Assembly: GCF_029625315.1 (NCBI RefSeq)
Contig: NZ_CP121110.1
Coordinates: forward strand, 2,675,001-2,739,000
Direction of reading: 5' to 3'
DNA: 64,000 nt
Source of the DNA: Flavobacterium ginsengisoli
Lineage (GTDB): Bacteria > Bacteroidota > Bacteroidia > Flavobacteriales > Flavobacteriaceae
The position numbers and the translations under genes were made by a program. The notes beneath the pieces were generated by a model, which was not told where the DNA came from, made no database searches, and saw only the letters and a program-made list of their open reading frames with translations. Of this stretch, positions 22,182 through 32,168 are shown piece after piece. How positions within the stretch are numbered: position 1 is the stretch's first letter; every line of letters starts with the position of its first letter.

Positions 22182-22424
22182 ATGAAAGAAACAAAATTTA
22201 GTGACCTGACTACTGAGGAACTGATAAAAAATCAGAAGACATTAAAAACTGTCAATGCTATATTTTGTGTTGTCCTTTTTGTCTTATTTGTTCTTAATAT
22301 ATTCATTGTTTTTATGAAAGGTTTTAGCGCAATGAATATTATTCCTGTTGCTTTGTTGTTTATCCTTTATTTAAATCTGAAAAATTTAAAAGAAATTAAA
22401 AGAGAATTAGAATCTCGAAAATAA
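22182..22424 (+). CDS. Small two-helix membrane protein
   Basis: 80 residues with two hydrophobic helices (about 24-45 and 51-66) and charged ends (LTTEELIKNQKTLKTVN; LKEIKRELESRK). It starts 19 bp after the GH3 gene. Function not recognised; similar small flavobacterial proteins are sometimes labelled redox-active disulfide protein 2, but no CxxC is present here. Confidence 0.65.
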   Translation: MKETKFSDLTTEELIKNQKTLKTVNAIFCVVLFVLFVLNIFIVFMKGFSAMNIIPVALLFILYLNLKNLKEIKRELESRK

Positions 22425-22628
22425 ATTCAAAAAAGTTTTAGACAAAACTTTACAGACCTAAAATTATAACTCGTAGTGCAACATAAAATTACGAGACTTT
22501 TCGCTCTCAACAAAGAGAGGTTTGTTGCTTGCTAAAAGGATTTCGGACTTTTAAAAGTCTATCTTCCATTTTGTAATCGGCCTAGATTGCACTTATACAT
22601 ACTTGAATAAATCCAAAAAAAATAAATA

Positions 22629-23222
22629 GTGACTAATCCCGAAGATAAATTAGTTTTAAATAACTTTTTCCATTCCCTGTTTCCAATAGAAAAAGAGATT
22701 GTAGAAAAAATCACTAAAAATTTTACTCCCTTTAAATTAGAAAAGAACTCTATTCTACTGGATAAAGAAACGGTAAGCACCAAAACTTACTTTTTAGAAA
22801 AAGGCTACATGGCGTCTTTTATTCTAAACGAAGATAATGACGAAATCATTACAAATATCTTCACTGCACCTTGTTTTGTAAACGACTTTCTTTCTTTTTT
22901 TAAAAAGGAACCTACCAAAGAAACATTTCAAACCATTACAGATTGTACTTTTTGGGAAACGGGTTTAGAGACTGTTCAAGACAATTTTCATTCTATTTCT
23001 CAATTTAGAGAATTTAGCCGACTGTTGTTTGTAATTAATTACCACAAGCTTAACGATAGACTTATAGAAATGGTAAGTCAAAAAGCCGAAACTAGATATT
23101 TAAAGCTTTTAAAACAAAGACCCGATATATTTAAACATGTACCGCTCAAGATTATAGCTTCTTATCTTGGAATTACAGATACTTCGTTAAGCCGTATTAG
23201 AAGAGATACTTCCCATTTCTAA
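22629..23222 (+). CDS. Crp/Fnr-type transcriptional regulator
   Basis: 197 residues from a GTG start. Cyclic-nucleotide-binding-like beta barrel (FKLEKNSILLDKETVSTKTYFLEKGYM). The C-terminal part ends in a helix-turn-helix IIASYLGITDTSLSRIRRD. No FNR-type cysteine cluster. It precedes the reductase gene at 23287 by 64 bp and may control it; the ligand is unknown. Confidence 0.83.
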   Translation: MTNPEDKLVLNNFFHSLFPIEKEIVEKITKNFTPFKLEKNSILLDKETVSTKTYFLEKGYMASFILNEDNDEIITNIFTAPCFVNDFLSFFKKEPTKETFQTITDCTFWETGLETVQDNFHSISQFREFSRLLFVINYHKLNDRLIEMVSQKAETRYLKLLKQRPDIFKHVPLKIIASYLGITDTSLSRIRRDTSHF

Positions 23223-23286
23223 ATTCTTATCATTTGACAAGTATTAGTAAACGCAGAAGAAATGATATTTGTAAAAAAATAAAAAA

Positions 23287-24234
23287 ATGGAAAGAAAACA
23301 TATTGTCGTAGTTGGACTCGGCGGAGTTGGAGGTTATTTTGGTTTTAAAATTAATCAAGCCAATGAGACTAAAAAACAACATCAAATTACATTTATTGCA
23401 AGAGAGCAAACTTATGATGTTGTTAAAAACAATGGATTAATTTTACTTTCTAGCGAACACCCTAATTCGGTTACAAAACCTGAATTTATTTATGATAATA
23501 TAAAGGAGGTACAATCTCCTGATTTAATATTAGTTTGCACGAAGGAATACGATCTTGAAAATATCTGCAAACAGATGATTCAAATCATTAGTCCAAAGAC
23601 CATTATATTACCTATGATGAATGGGGCTGACATTTATGAAAGAATAAGAAAAATAATTCCTAAAAATACTATTCTGCCAAGTTGTATTTATGTCGCTTCT
23701 CATATAAAAGAAAAGGGAATTGTTGAACACAAAGGAAAGCCAGGAAAAATATTTATTGGACGCGATCCCGAAAATTTTAATGAAAACATTGACTGGATCA
23801 TTGATTTATTATCTGAAAGCAAAGTAGATTTTGAATTGAAAGATGATTCTTTTACTGAAATCTGGACTAAATTTATTTTTATCGCTAGTTTTGGTTTAGT
23901 AACTTCTAAGTACAATTCGTCAATTGGAGAAGTCTGTACAGTTTCTTTACAAAGAAATGAAGCTGAAGGAATCATGAAAGAGATTAAACTTATAGCGGAC
24001 AAAAAAGGAATTAACCTAAGTGAGGAAATCATTGAAAAGACTTTTAAAAAAGCGACAACTTTTCCGCCAAAAACACCAACTTCATTACAGCTTGATATCA
24101 ACTCAAACAAAGCAAATAATGAGTTAGAACTATTTGCCAGTCCAATAATTAATTACGGAATTGAGTTAGATATTAAAACTCCATGCACTGAAAAAATTTA
24201 TAATGAATTAAAAGAAAAAATAAACTTAAATTAA
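23287..24234 (+). CDS. PanE/ApbA-family ketopantoate reductase-like protein
   Basis: 315 residues. N-terminal Rossmann fold with VVVGLGGVGGYFG (NADP-binding GxGxxG variant). LILVCTKEYDLE and ILPMMNGADIYERI are the family K-and-N region. The C-terminal helical domain holds EIWTKFIFIASFGLVTS. Possibly ketopantoate reductase of pantothenate synthesis, but many paralogs act on other substrates, so no symbol is given. Confidence 0.83.
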   Translation: MERKHIVVVGLGGVGGYFGFKINQANETKKQHQITFIAREQTYDVVKNNGLILLSSEHPNSVTKPEFIYDNIKEVQSPDLILVCTKEYDLENICKQMIQIISPKTIILPMMNGADIYERIRKIIPKNTILPSCIYVASHIKEKGIVEHKGKPGKIFIGRDPENFNENIDWIIDLLSESKVDFELKDDSFTEIWTKFIFIASFGLVTSKYNSSIGEVCTVSLQRNEAEGIMKEIKLIADKKGINLSEEIIEKTFKKATTFPPKTPTSLQLDINSNKANNELELFASPIINYGIELDIKTPCTEKIYNELKEKINLN

Positions 24235-24375
24235 AACCACTGATTCTACCAAACTTACATAAGGGATAGAAGTGAAGTCCTTTTTTTCTTTAAAAATAAA
24301 AGAATTTCTTCACCAGTTCGCTATCGCTCTTGTGAAACGGATATTTTTATTCGCCACGTCGTAACATGCCCATAT

Positions 24376-24419
24376 AAAAAAACCTCAGCCTTTTATTGTA
24401 AAGACTGAGGTTTGTTTGC
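24376..24419 (+). terminator. Terminator in the reductase-serB gap
   Basis: AAACCTCAG / CTGAGGTTT hairpin; T-rich on the right, A-rich on the left, so it may work both ways. Confidence 0.7.
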
Positions 24420-24446
24420 TTTTATTACATTCAGTATGTCTTTTCA

Positions 24447-24523
24447 CGAAGGAGAAATCTCTACAAGTAGCTTCGCAACGAAAACCAATCTTTGTCGAGT
24501 TTCTTACGAGGATTTCTCCTTCG
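24447..24523. repeat. Inverted repeat with 13-bp perfect arms
   Basis: CGAAGGAGAAATC (24447-24459) and its complement (24511-24523), 51 bp apart. This may be a dispersed intergenic element. Confidence 0.7.
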
Positions 24524-24555
24524 TCGAAATGACAAAAATTGCACAGCATTGCCTT

Positions 24556-25786
24556 CTACATCATATCGATATATCTGTCGTGGTATCCTAAAAGATATAA
24601 AACACCATCAAGACCTAAACTTGAGATTGAAGTTGAAGCGCTTTCTTTTACTTTTGGTTTAGCATGGAAAGCGATTCCTAGACCGGCTAAGTTTAACATT
24701 GGTAAATCGTTTGCTCCATCTCCAACTGCAATGGTTTGGTTGATGTGAATTCCTTCTTTTTCGGCAATTGCTTTCAAGAATTCGGCTTTTTTCTGGCCAT
24801 CAACAATATCGCCTAAATATTTACCTGTCAGTTTACCGTCTTTTATTTCTAATTGATTGGCATGAACATAATCTATTCCTAATTCTTTTTGAAGATATTC
24901 TCCAAAATAAGTGAATCCTCCAGATAGAATAGCGGTTTTATAACCGTAATATTTTAGAGCTTTCATTAAACGATGCGCCCCTTGCGTGATTGGCAAATTG
25001 ATTGCTACATTTTGCAACACTTCTTCGCTCAAACCTTCCAAAAGTGCCATACGTTTTTTGAAACTTTCATTAAAGTCGATTTCGCCATTCATAGCCGATT
25101 CTGTAATAGCGCGAACTTGATCTCCTACTCCATTCAATTCTGCTAATTCATCGATTACTTCGGTTTGGATTAAAGTAGAATCCATATCGAAGCAAACCAA
25201 GCGGCGGTTTCTTCTATAAATATTATCTTCTTGGAAAGAAATATCGACATTTAGTGCTCTAGAGACTTCCATAAAACTTGCTGTCATGACAATTTTATTT
25301 ACAATCTCTCCTGTCACAGACAATTGAATACAAGAACGTGGATATTCTTCTTTTTCTACAATAGAAGTTCTTCCTGTTAATCGGATAATAGAATCGATAT
25401 TTAGGTTTTGATCTGACATGATTTTGGTAACTGCCGCCAATTGAGAAGTCGCTAGTTTTTCGCCCAAAATATTAATGATGTATCGTTGCTTAGATTGTGA
25501 TTTTACCCAAGTTTCGTAATCTTCAATAGAAATCGGAATAAATTTTACTTTGATTTCTAATTCATAAGCTTTGAAAAGAAGATCTTTTAAAACCGGAGCC
25601 GAAGATGAACCTGCTGCAATTTCGAACAAAATTCCTAAAGAAAGTGTGTCATGAATATCAGCTTGGCCGATATCTAATATATTAGCGTCGTATGCTCCTA
25701 AAACAGCCGTTAAACCTGCTGTAACTCCAATTTTATCGTGTCCTGAAACTTTTAATAAAATTATCTCTTTATCTTCTGCTTGCCAT
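24556..25786 (-). CDS. serB: Phosphoserine phosphatase SerB with N-terminal ACT domains (one GCWGC frameshift)
   Basis: Last step of serine synthesis. 409 residues after repair. The N-terminal half holds two ACT-like modules (VSGHDKIGVTAGLTAVLG; INILGEKLATSQLAAVTKI). The HAD phosphatase follows: nucleophile motif DMDSTLIQTEVIDEL, ILSGGFTYF, and GDGANDLPMLNLAGLGIAF. The true start is the ATG at 25784-25786: GCTTGC at 25778-25783 hides it. With GCTGC the N-terminus reads MAAEDKEIILLKVSG. Without the repair, the frame runs to an unlikely extension upstream. Confidence 0.93.
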
Positions 25787-25864
25787 TTTTCTTTCTTGAT
25801 TTTGAAGCGACAAAAATCGGCAATCTCTCGTTGATAAAAAAGAATAATCCTTGTTTTTTTGAAA

Positions 25865-25893
25865 AGAAAAAGCACATATAAATGTGCTTTTTC
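25865..25893 (-). terminator. Terminator after the PhnB-like gene
   Basis: AAAAAGCACAT / ATGTGCTTTTT hairpin with a T tail on the minus strand, between the stop at 25943 and the serB start. Confidence 0.75.
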
Positions 25894-25942
25894 GAGTAAT
25901 TTAACAATTATCTTTTATTATTAAAATAACGTAACTTTTTGG

Positions 25943-26377
25943 CTATTGATTTGGAATGTTTTTATCAAAACTCACCATCCAATTGACACCAAATTTATCT
26001 TTAAACATTCCGAAATAAGATCCCCAGAAAGTATTGTTCATTGGCATTTCAACTTTTCCTCCAGCCGAAAGTCCGTTAAAAATTCTATCTGCTTCGTCTG
26101 TACTTTCTGTATTAATAGAAATCGAAAAATTATCTCCAAAACCTACGTCTCCGTATCTAGGATGACTGTCGCTTCCCATTAAAATGGTATTTCCAATTGG
26201 AAGCGAAACATGCATAATGCGATTTAATGCTTCTTCAGAAAGCACTTCTCCTTCTTCTGCTGGAGCGTCTTTAAATTTTCCGATATACGGAAAATCTCCT
26301 CCAAAAACCGATTTATAAAACAGGAACGCTTCTTCGCAAGTTCCGTTAAACATTAAATATGGATTTATTGCTACCAT
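25943..26377 (-). CDS. PhnB-like VOC-superfamily protein
   Basis: 144 residues. Starts MVAINPYLMFNGTCEEAFLFYKSVFGG, the usual PhnB-like (glyoxalase/bleomycin-resistance fold) opening; ends with WGSYFGMFKDKFGVNWMVSFD. Enzymatic role unknown. It is the last gene of a minus-strand run of VOC and SRPBCC genes (25943-28666). Confidence 0.85.
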   Translation of the reverse strand: MVAINPYLMFNGTCEEAFLFYKSVFGGDFPYIGKFKDAPAEEGEVLSEEALNRIMHVSLPIGNTILMGSDSHPRYGDVGFGDNFSISINTESTDEADRIFNGLSAGGKVEMPMNNTFWGSYFGMFKDKFGVNWMVSFDKNIPNQ

Positions 26378-26468
26378 TTTTTTTAATTATTAATTGTTAA
26401 TTATAAATTGTTAATTCCGTTTGAAGCACAAAACAAAGTCTTGCTTTCGCTTCTTTCTTCTACATTCT

Positions 26469-26905
26469 CTATTTCTCAGATAACTCTTTAATGGTCTCCA
26501 ATCCTTTTGGGAATGCTTCTTTAAAATAGTCTATATGCTTTTCGATCACATCAACTTCCACATGAAGATCAACCAAATCCCCTTTTTGATCTAAACGATA
26601 GGTTTCCATGGCTCCAGTCCATTGTTCTGTTTCTGCATTTGGCGGAACTTCCTTATAATCTTTCAGTTCACCCAAATGCTTAAAAGCCATGTATTCATTT
26701 GGAATTTTTTTTCAATTAAACTATTCATTCCTTCTCCAGCTGCGCCCAAAAAATAAATTTTGTCGCCTTCGTTCCAACTCGATTCAACGTAACTTTCTCC
26801 ACAAAAAGAACTTGTCCATTTTCGGTAAGTTTCGTCGTCCCATAAGACTTTCCAAATCTTTTCTTTGGGAGCCTTGATCTTGATATTAAAAACTAATTTT
26901 TCCAT
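26469..26905 (-). CDS. SRPBCC (AHSA1/START-like) domain protein (one frameshift)
   Basis: 145 residues after repair. Starts MEKLVFNIKIKAPKEKIWKVL with DDETYRKWTSSF, typical of AHSA1-type SRPBCC folds that bind hydrophobic ligands. One A is missing in the A run (plus-strand T run 26705-26712); restoring it gives IEKKIPNEYMAFKHLGEL. It abuts the VOC gene at 26907 (1-bp gap), so the two are co-transcribed. Confidence 0.82.
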
Positions 26906-26906
26906 T

Positions 26907-27317
26907 TTAATCTGGTAATTTACTAAAATCCATAAATAAGACATTCCAACGATGACCGTCCAAATCGGCAAAACCACAACCATACATCCAACCCTGACTC
27001 TCTGCAGGAGGAGCAAACACAGTTCCGCCAGCTTGTTTTACTTTTTCAGCTAGTTCATCAACTTCTTCTCTGCTTTCAGCATCGATTGAAATCAATACTT
27101 CCGAACTCGATTTAGTATCAGTAATACTATTTTGAGAGAAACTAGAAAAAAGCATTTCTTCAAAAAGCATTACTACAAAATGTCCTTCACCTACAACCAT
27201 ACAAGTCGAACTTGGGGTGTCATGCTGTTCATTAAACGAAAAACCAATTTTCCAAAAAAAATCTTTCGCTTTTGCTACGTCCTTTACAGGAAGATTCAAC
27301 CATATTTGTTTTGTCAT
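26907..27317 (-). CDS. VOC-family (glyoxalase-fold) protein
   Basis: 136 residues. MTKQIWLNLPVKDVAKAKDFF and CGFADLDGHRWNVLFMD are the first and last beta-strand motifs of this fold. Closely similar in layout to the 28259-28666 protein (a paralog). Substrate unknown. Confidence 0.85.
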   Translation of the reverse strand: MTKQIWLNLPVKDVAKAKDFFWKIGFSFNEQHDTPSSTCMVVGEGHFVVMLFEEMLFSSFSQNSITDTKSSSEVLISIDAESREEVDELAEKVKQAGGTVFAPPAESQGWMYGCGFADLDGHRWNVLFMDFSKLPD

Positions 27318-27425
27318 TTTTTGTTTTTTTTTGTTGGGTTAGATATTTATTTCTTTTAAACCATATAAGTGATATAAGCTAATTTAAGTTTGTAATCTTT
27401 GACCTTTGAGACTTTGAAGCTAAAA

Positions 27426-27830
27426 TTAATTAGCCTCTACGTAACTTTTAAAATTATCCAAAATTGCCTGCCAGCCTGCGCGCTGCATTTCTTCTGGATT
27501 TTGAGTTTCTGGGTCGAAACTTTCTACAATTTCTACACCCTCTGCAGTTTCTGTAAAAGTAATTTCAACCTTTCTTCCGTCTCCCAGAACATACGAAAGT
27601 GCTTCATTTGGTTTTACTAAAGTAAATTCGCCTCCAAAATCAAAACTCATACTTCCGTCTTTGGCAGCCATAGTCGATTTAAATTTTCCTCCTTCTCTTA
27701 AATCTGCTTCTGCGTGAGGCGTGTGCCAATCTGGAGAAGCAAAACTCCATTTTGTAATATGTTCTGGTGTATTCCAAAACTTCCAAACTTTCTCTGCAGA
27801 TGCTTTTACAGTATTTTTTATTGTTATCAT
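27426..27830 (-). CDS. SRPBCC (AHSA1-like) protein
   Basis: 134 residues. VKASAEKVWKFWNTPEHITKW and a C-terminal GWQAILDNFKSYVEAN helix typical of AHSA1 proteins. Paralogous to the gene at 27851-28256. Intact. Confidence 0.85.
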   Translation of the reverse strand: MITIKNTVKASAEKVWKFWNTPEHITKWSFASPDWHTPHAEADLREGGKFKSTMAAKDGSMSFDFGGEFTLVKPNEALSYVLGDGRKVEITFTETAEGVEIVESFDPETQNPEEMQRAGWQAILDNFKSYVEAN

Positions 27831-27850
27831 TATTATAAATAAATTTAGTT

Positions 27851-28256
27851 TTAAAATCTCTCTGTGTATTTCTTAAAGTTATCAATCACATCTTGGCACC
27901 ATTGCTTTTGCATGCTTTCAGAATCAGTTTTATTGGGTTCAAAATATTCAACAAGCTTTACATTGTTTCCAAAATCTTCAAAATGAACGCTTCCGATTCT
28001 ATTGTCTGAAAGCTTATATTCTATTAACTGAAATTTTTCAACTTTTTGTATATATTCCCTCAAAATCAAAACTTTCATCTTTATCTTTTGATCTCATTTC
28101 ATATCTAAACTTTCCTTTTTCTTGCAAATCATTTTCAGCATAAGACGTATACCAATTATCAAAAGCACTGTTCCAGTTTTGGATATGTTTTGGCGTAATC
28201 CAAAAATCCCAAACTTTTTCTATTGACGCATTAATTATGACTTCTACCGAAATCAT
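27851..28256 (-). CDS. SRPBCC (AHSA1-like) protein (one frameshift)
   Basis: 134 residues after repair. MISVEVIINASIEKVWDFW ... CQDVIDNFKKYTERF; same length as its neighbour at 27426, so a probable tandem duplication. An extra base in the T run at 28043-28047 breaks YTKVEKFQLIEY. Confidence 0.82.
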
Positions 28257-28258
28257 CT

Positions 28259-28666
28259 TTAATTGGTTGGAATTTGACTTTCATCCATAAAAAAGACTTC
28301 CCAATGATGTCCATCCAAATCTAGAAAAGTTCTTTGGTACATCCAACCATAATCTTTTGCTTCTTGATAATCTGTTCCACCAGCTTTTACCGCTTTCTCA
28401 ATTGTTTCATCTACTTTCTCACGTGATTCCATAGAAAGAGAAATAAGGACTTCGCTTGTTGTAGTAGAATCACAAATTTTCTTTGGAGTAAAGGTTTGAT
28501 AAAACTCTTCAACCAAAAGCATTGTAAAAATGTTATCACTAATTACTATACAAGCCCCCTGTTCATTTGTGAACTTTGGATTTGTAGAAAAACCAAGTTC
28601 ATTAAAAAATTTCACTGCACGATTTAAATCTTTTACCGCAAGATTTAAGAATATCTTTGTTTTCAT
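28259..28666 (-). CDS. VOC-family (glyoxalase-fold) protein
   Basis: 135 residues. MKTKIFLNLAVKDLNRAVKFF and FLDLDGHHWEVFFMD. It is the first gene of the minus-strand cluster and nearly touches the SRPBCC gene after it (2-bp gap). Diverges from the AraC regulator at 28807. Confidence 0.85.
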   Translation of the reverse strand: MKTKIFLNLAVKDLNRAVKFFNELGFSTNPKFTNEQGACIVISDNIFTMLLVEEFYQTFTPKKICDSTTTSEVLISLSMESREKVDETIEKAVKAGGTDYQEAKDYGWMYQRTFLDLDGHHWEVFFMDESQIPTN

Positions 28667-28766
28667 CTTTATAAAATTACAAATTAATCAAAGCAAATGT
28701 AAAATTTTAAGATTAGTTTAAAACGACAATAAAAGTCAACTTTAGGGGCATTTAAGACAATTTGCT

Positions 28767-28774
28767 TATTTTTG
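28767..28774 (+). promoter_or_regulatory. Putative -7 box TATTTTTG of the AraC-type gene
   Basis: Matches TAnnTTTG, 33 bp before the ATG at 28807; -33 unclear. Confidence 0.45.
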
Positions 28775-28806
28775 TGTTAACTGAAATTCCAAAAACAACA
28801 AATATC

Positions 28807-29771
28807 ATGAGCAAGAAACTAGGTTTAATCGTACCTCACGACTATAAATTATTAAGTATAGCCGCGATATTAGAAGTCTTTGAAACTGCAAATAAACTTA
28901 CATCGGGAACAGAAAAACCATTTGAAATAATGATTTTTCAATCTAAAGAGCAAAACGACCAAGGAAATATATTTGGATATAAAAGTAATTCCATTGAAAC
29001 TTCAGAAATTATTCTAGACTTAATTTTAATTCCCGCTTTTACTACTGATAATATGAGCGAGATGATTAAAAAGAATAAAAACTTTATTCCTTGGCTTCAA
29101 AAACAACATAAAACTGGAGCCGAATTAGCCAGTTTTTGTACTGGCGCATTTTTGTTTGCCGCATCTGGTTTATTAAACGAAAAACTTGCTACAACCCATG
29201 TTGATGCTTGCGGCGCTTTTACAAAAGCCTTTCCGATGGTGAAATTAAAACCAGAAGAAACCTTAACCGCCGACGGAAGTTTATATACAAGCGGAGGATC
29301 TACCTCAACTTTTCATTTATTGATTCTTTTGATTCAAAAATTCTGCGGTAACGAAATGGCAGTTAAAATTGCCAAAATATTTTCTATCGACTTAAACCGA
29401 TACAAGCAAAGCTATTTTAGCACTTTCAGACCAAACCATTTACACAATGACACTTTGGTTGCCATGTTACAGCAAAAAATTGAAAGCCAGTATCACACCA
29501 TCGAAAAACTAGAAGAAATTACAAAAGACATTCCGACAAGTGCCAGAAATATGACACGCCGTTTTAAACAAGTAACCGAATTCCGCCAATTGAATATCTA
29601 CAAAATATTAGAGTCGAAAGTTCAAAGAAATATCTAGAGCAAACCCAGCTTTCGATTTCAGAAATTATCGAAAAAACTGGCTATAACGATCCAAAAGCCT
29701 TTAGAAAGGTTTTTTATAAAATGGTTGGCATGAAACCAATTGAGTATCGCGAGAAATTTAGAGTGCAATAA
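28807..29771 (+). CDS. GlxA-like AraC-family regulator (one frameshift)
   Basis: 321 residues after repair, starting MSKKLGLIVPHDYKLLSIAA. The N-terminal DJ-1/PfpI-like domain has the ASFCTGAFLFAASGLL elbow. The C-terminal AraC DNA-binding domain holds TSARNMTRRFKQVTEF, then after the frameshift SISEIIEKTGYNDPKAFRKVF and GMKPIEYREKF. One base is missing near 29610. It is divergent from the VOC/SRPBCC cluster and the likely regulator of it. The longer frame from 28762 is not needed. Confidence 0.85.
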
Positions 29772-29831
29772 TTTTATTAAAAGCGACACATTTCGTTTCC
29801 AAAAGAACATCTGTCCTGCTCTTCACTGTAT

Positions 29832-29858
29832 CTTTTGCTGTGAACCCCACAGCAAAAG
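29832..29858. repeat. 11-bp hairpin in the araC-clpX gap
   Basis: CTTTTGCTGTG - aaccc - CACAGCAAAAG; not followed by a T run, so not a standard terminator. GATGCCGTTTCGATCAGGGC follows. Probably part of a dispersed intergenic element. Confidence 0.6.
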
Positions 29859-29922
29859 GATGCCGTTTCGATCAGGGCTAAAACAGAAGTTTAGTTTTCA
29901 TGAAACCAAACAAAAAAGAAAA

Positions 29923-29958
29923 TAAAAAAAACCTGCTCAAATAAATGAACAGGTTTTA
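29923..29958 (-). terminator. Terminator downstream of clpX
   Basis: AAAACCTGCTC / GAACAGGTTTT hairpin (one mismatch) with an A run on the left, i.e. a T tail on the minus strand. Confidence 0.7.
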
Positions 29959-29990
29959 TAATTGAACTTTGTCAAAGTTGATTTTATAGC

Positions 29991-31223
29991 TTAAGAAGCA
30001 ATTTCCATACGTTTCAGCAAGTTTTTGCTTAGCGTATGTTCTGCGTATTCTTTGTCAATTGTCAAACTTGTATCATCTGAAGTTGGCAGTTCGTACATGG
30101 CATCTGTCAAAATTGCTTCGCATAAAGAACGTAATCCACGAGCTCCTAATTTATATTCTAAAGCTTTGTCTACAATAAAATCTAAAGCTTCATCTGTTAT
30201 AGTAAACTCAACATCATCCATCAAGAATAATTTCTGATATTGTTTGATCAATGCATTTTTAGGTTGTGTTAAAATGGCACGAAGCGTTTCTTTATCCAAA
30301 GGATCCATGTGCGTTAAAACTGGCAAACGACCAATAATCTCTGGAATCAATCCGAAATCTTTAATGTCTTTTGGAATAATGTATTGCAATAAATTGTCTT
30401 TGTCAATATTATCAACATTTTTAGAAGTTGAGTAACCAACCGCCTGACGATTTAAGCGTTTTGAAATAATACGTTCAACACCATCAAAAGCTCCACCTGC
30501 AATAAACAAGATATTTTGAGTATTTACCTCAACAAATTTTTGGTCCGGATGCTTACGTCCTCCTTTTGGCGGTACATTTACAAACGTTCCTTCCAACAAT
30601 TTCAATAACGCCTGTTGAACACCTTCTCCAGAAACATCACGCGTTATTGACGGATTATCACTTTTGCGAGCAATTTTATCAATCTCATCAATAAATACGA
30701 TTCCTCTTTCTGCTTTTGCTACATCGTAATCTGCAGCTTGAAGCAAACGTGTCAAAATACTTTCAACGTCTTCTCCAACATAACCTGCTTCTGTTAATAC
30801 TGTCGCATCAACAATTGCCAACGGAACGTCTAACATTTTAGCAATCGTTTTTGCCACTAATGTTTTTCCTGTTCCTGTTTGACCAACCATGATGATGTTA
30901 CTTTTTTCGATCTCTACTTCATCGTCTAATTGCTGTTGCATTAAACGTTTGTAGTGATTGTAAACCGCAACCGACATTACTTTTTTAGTCTGATCCTGAC
31001 CAATAACATATTGATCTAGGAAAGCTCTAATTTCTTTTGGTTTCTTTAAAATTAAGTCCCCAACTAATTTTGCGCTTCCGCTAGATTTTAATTCTTCTAA
31101 AACAATTCCGTGTGCTTGCTCAATACATTTATCACAAATGTGTGCATTGATACCTGCAATTAATAAATTAGTTTCTGGCTTTTTTCTTCCACAAAACGAA
31201 CATTCTAATACTACTTTTGCCAT
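29991..31223 (-). CDS. clpX: ATP-dependent Clp protease ATP-binding subunit ClpX
   Basis: 410 residues. N-terminal zinc-binding domain ([10 protein letters not shown] ... HICDKCIEQ). Walker A GQTGTGKT, Walker B VFIDEIDK, and the RYRAR-like/sensor region LGARGLRS. The IGF-type ClpP loop is expected around GYSTSKN upstream. Unfolds substrates for ClpP. Downstream of clpP and tig on the same strand. Confidence 0.97.
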   Translation of the reverse strand: MAKVVLECSFCGRKKPETNLLIAGINAHICDKCIEQAHGIVLEELKSSGSAKLVGDLILKKPKEIRAFLDQYVIGQDQTKKVMSVAVYNHYKRLMQQQLDDEVEIEKSNIIMVGQTGTGKTLVAKTIAKMLDVPLAIVDATVLTEAGYVGEDVESILTRLLQAADYDVAKAERGIVFIDEIDKIARKSDNPSITRDVSGEGVQQALLKLLEGTFVNVPPKGGRKHPDQKFVEVNTQNILFIAGGAFDGVERIISKRLNRQAVGYSTSKNVDNIDKDNLLQYIIPKDIKDFGLIPEIIGRLPVLTHMDPLDKETLRAILTQPKNALIKQYQKLFLMDDVEFTITDEALDFIVDKALEYKLGARGLRSLCEAILTDAMYELPTSDDTSLTIDKEYAEHTLSKNLLKRMEIAS

Positions 31224-31234
31224 TCTTTATTTAA

Positions 31235-31383
31235 GTTACTAAGTCGCAAAGATACTAAGTTTCTAAGCTTTTTGACCTAAAACTTAAAAACTTAGCTCTT
31301 TACAGCTTAATATTTTTATTTTTTTATTTGATTTTAAAATTACAAAGAACACTTAGAATCTTAGTGTCTTCGCAACTTAGAAC
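31235..31383. repeat. Inverted 8-bp-period repeats between clpP and clpX
   Basis: 31235-31267 (ACTAAGTCGCAAAGATACTA then AGTTTCTAAG) and an imperfect inverted copy at 31352-31383. Units follow the GATnCTAA octamer seen elsewhere in the window. It may form a long stem in the clpP-clpX transcript. Confidence 0.65.
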
Positions 31384-31390
31384 CTAAAAA

Positions 31391-32065
31391 TTATCCTCTT
31401 CTTAATACTTCATCAATCATTCCGTACTCTTTTGCTTCATCAGCTTTCATCCAGTAGTCACGCTCACTGTCTTTGTGCACTTTGTCAAAAGTTTGTCCAG
31501 AGTGGTGCGAAATAATGTTGTATAATTCATCTTTTAATTTCAACATCTCGCGTAAGTTGATTTCCATATCTGTTGCAACACCTTGTGCTCCTCCAGATGG
31601 CTGGTGAATCATTACTCTTGAGTGAGGCAATGCAGAACGTTTTCCTGCTGCTCCTGCGCATAATAGAACTGCTCCCATAGAAGCTGCCATTCCTGTACAG
31701 ATTGTTGCTACATCTGGTTTGATGTATTGCATTGTATCGTAAATTCCTAAACCTGCATAAACACTTCCTCCAGGAGAGTTTAAATAAATTTGAATATCTT
31801 TTGAAGCATCAGCACTTTCTAAGAATAATAACTGAGCCTGAACAATATTAGCGATCTGATCGTCGATGCCTGTTCCTAAAAAGATAATTCTGTCCATCAT
31901 TAATCTTGAGAAAACGTCTAATTGAGAAACATTCAATTGGCGCTCTTCGATAATATATGGAGTCATGTTTGTTGGAGTCATTGTTGCTACGATTTTATCG
32001 TAATACATTGCGTTTACTCCTTGGTGCTTTGTAGCAAATTTTTTGAATTCTTTACCGTAGTTCAT
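31391..32065 (-). CDS. clpP: ATP-dependent Clp protease proteolytic subunit ClpP
   Basis: 224 residues. Catalytic Ser in CTGMAASMGAVLLCAG, His in LPHSRVMIHQPSGGAQG, and a C-terminal SERDYWMKADEAKEYGMID. Forms the tetradecameric chamber used with ClpX. The N-terminal stretch (MNYGKEFKKFATKH) is longer than in E. coli, as usual in Bacteroidetes. Confidence 0.97.
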   Translation of the reverse strand: MNYGKEFKKFATKHQGVNAMYYDKIVATMTPTNMTPYIIEERQLNVSQLDVFSRLMMDRIIFLGTGIDDQIANIVQAQLLFLESADASKDIQIYLNSPGGSVYAGLGIYDTMQYIKPDVATICTGMAASMGAVLLCAGAAGKRSALPHSRVMIHQPSGGAQGVATDMEINLREMLKLKDELYNIISHHSGQTFDKVHKDSERDYWMKADEAKEYGMIDEVLRRG

Positions 32066-32168
32066 ATTTTTAGTTTAAAGTTGAAAAGTCTAAAGTCAGC
32101 AAGTGACTTAAACGAATTAAACAAAGTTCATACCTTTTTATAAGAAATGCCAATTTGTCGTCTTTTTT

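Larger units (their letters stand above)
24235..24555. other. Intergenic region with a terminator and an inverted repeat
   Basis: 321 bp between the convergent reductase and serB genes. It contains a terminator at 24376-24419 and a 13-bp perfect inverted repeat at 24447-24523. No coding region seen. Confidence 0.7.
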
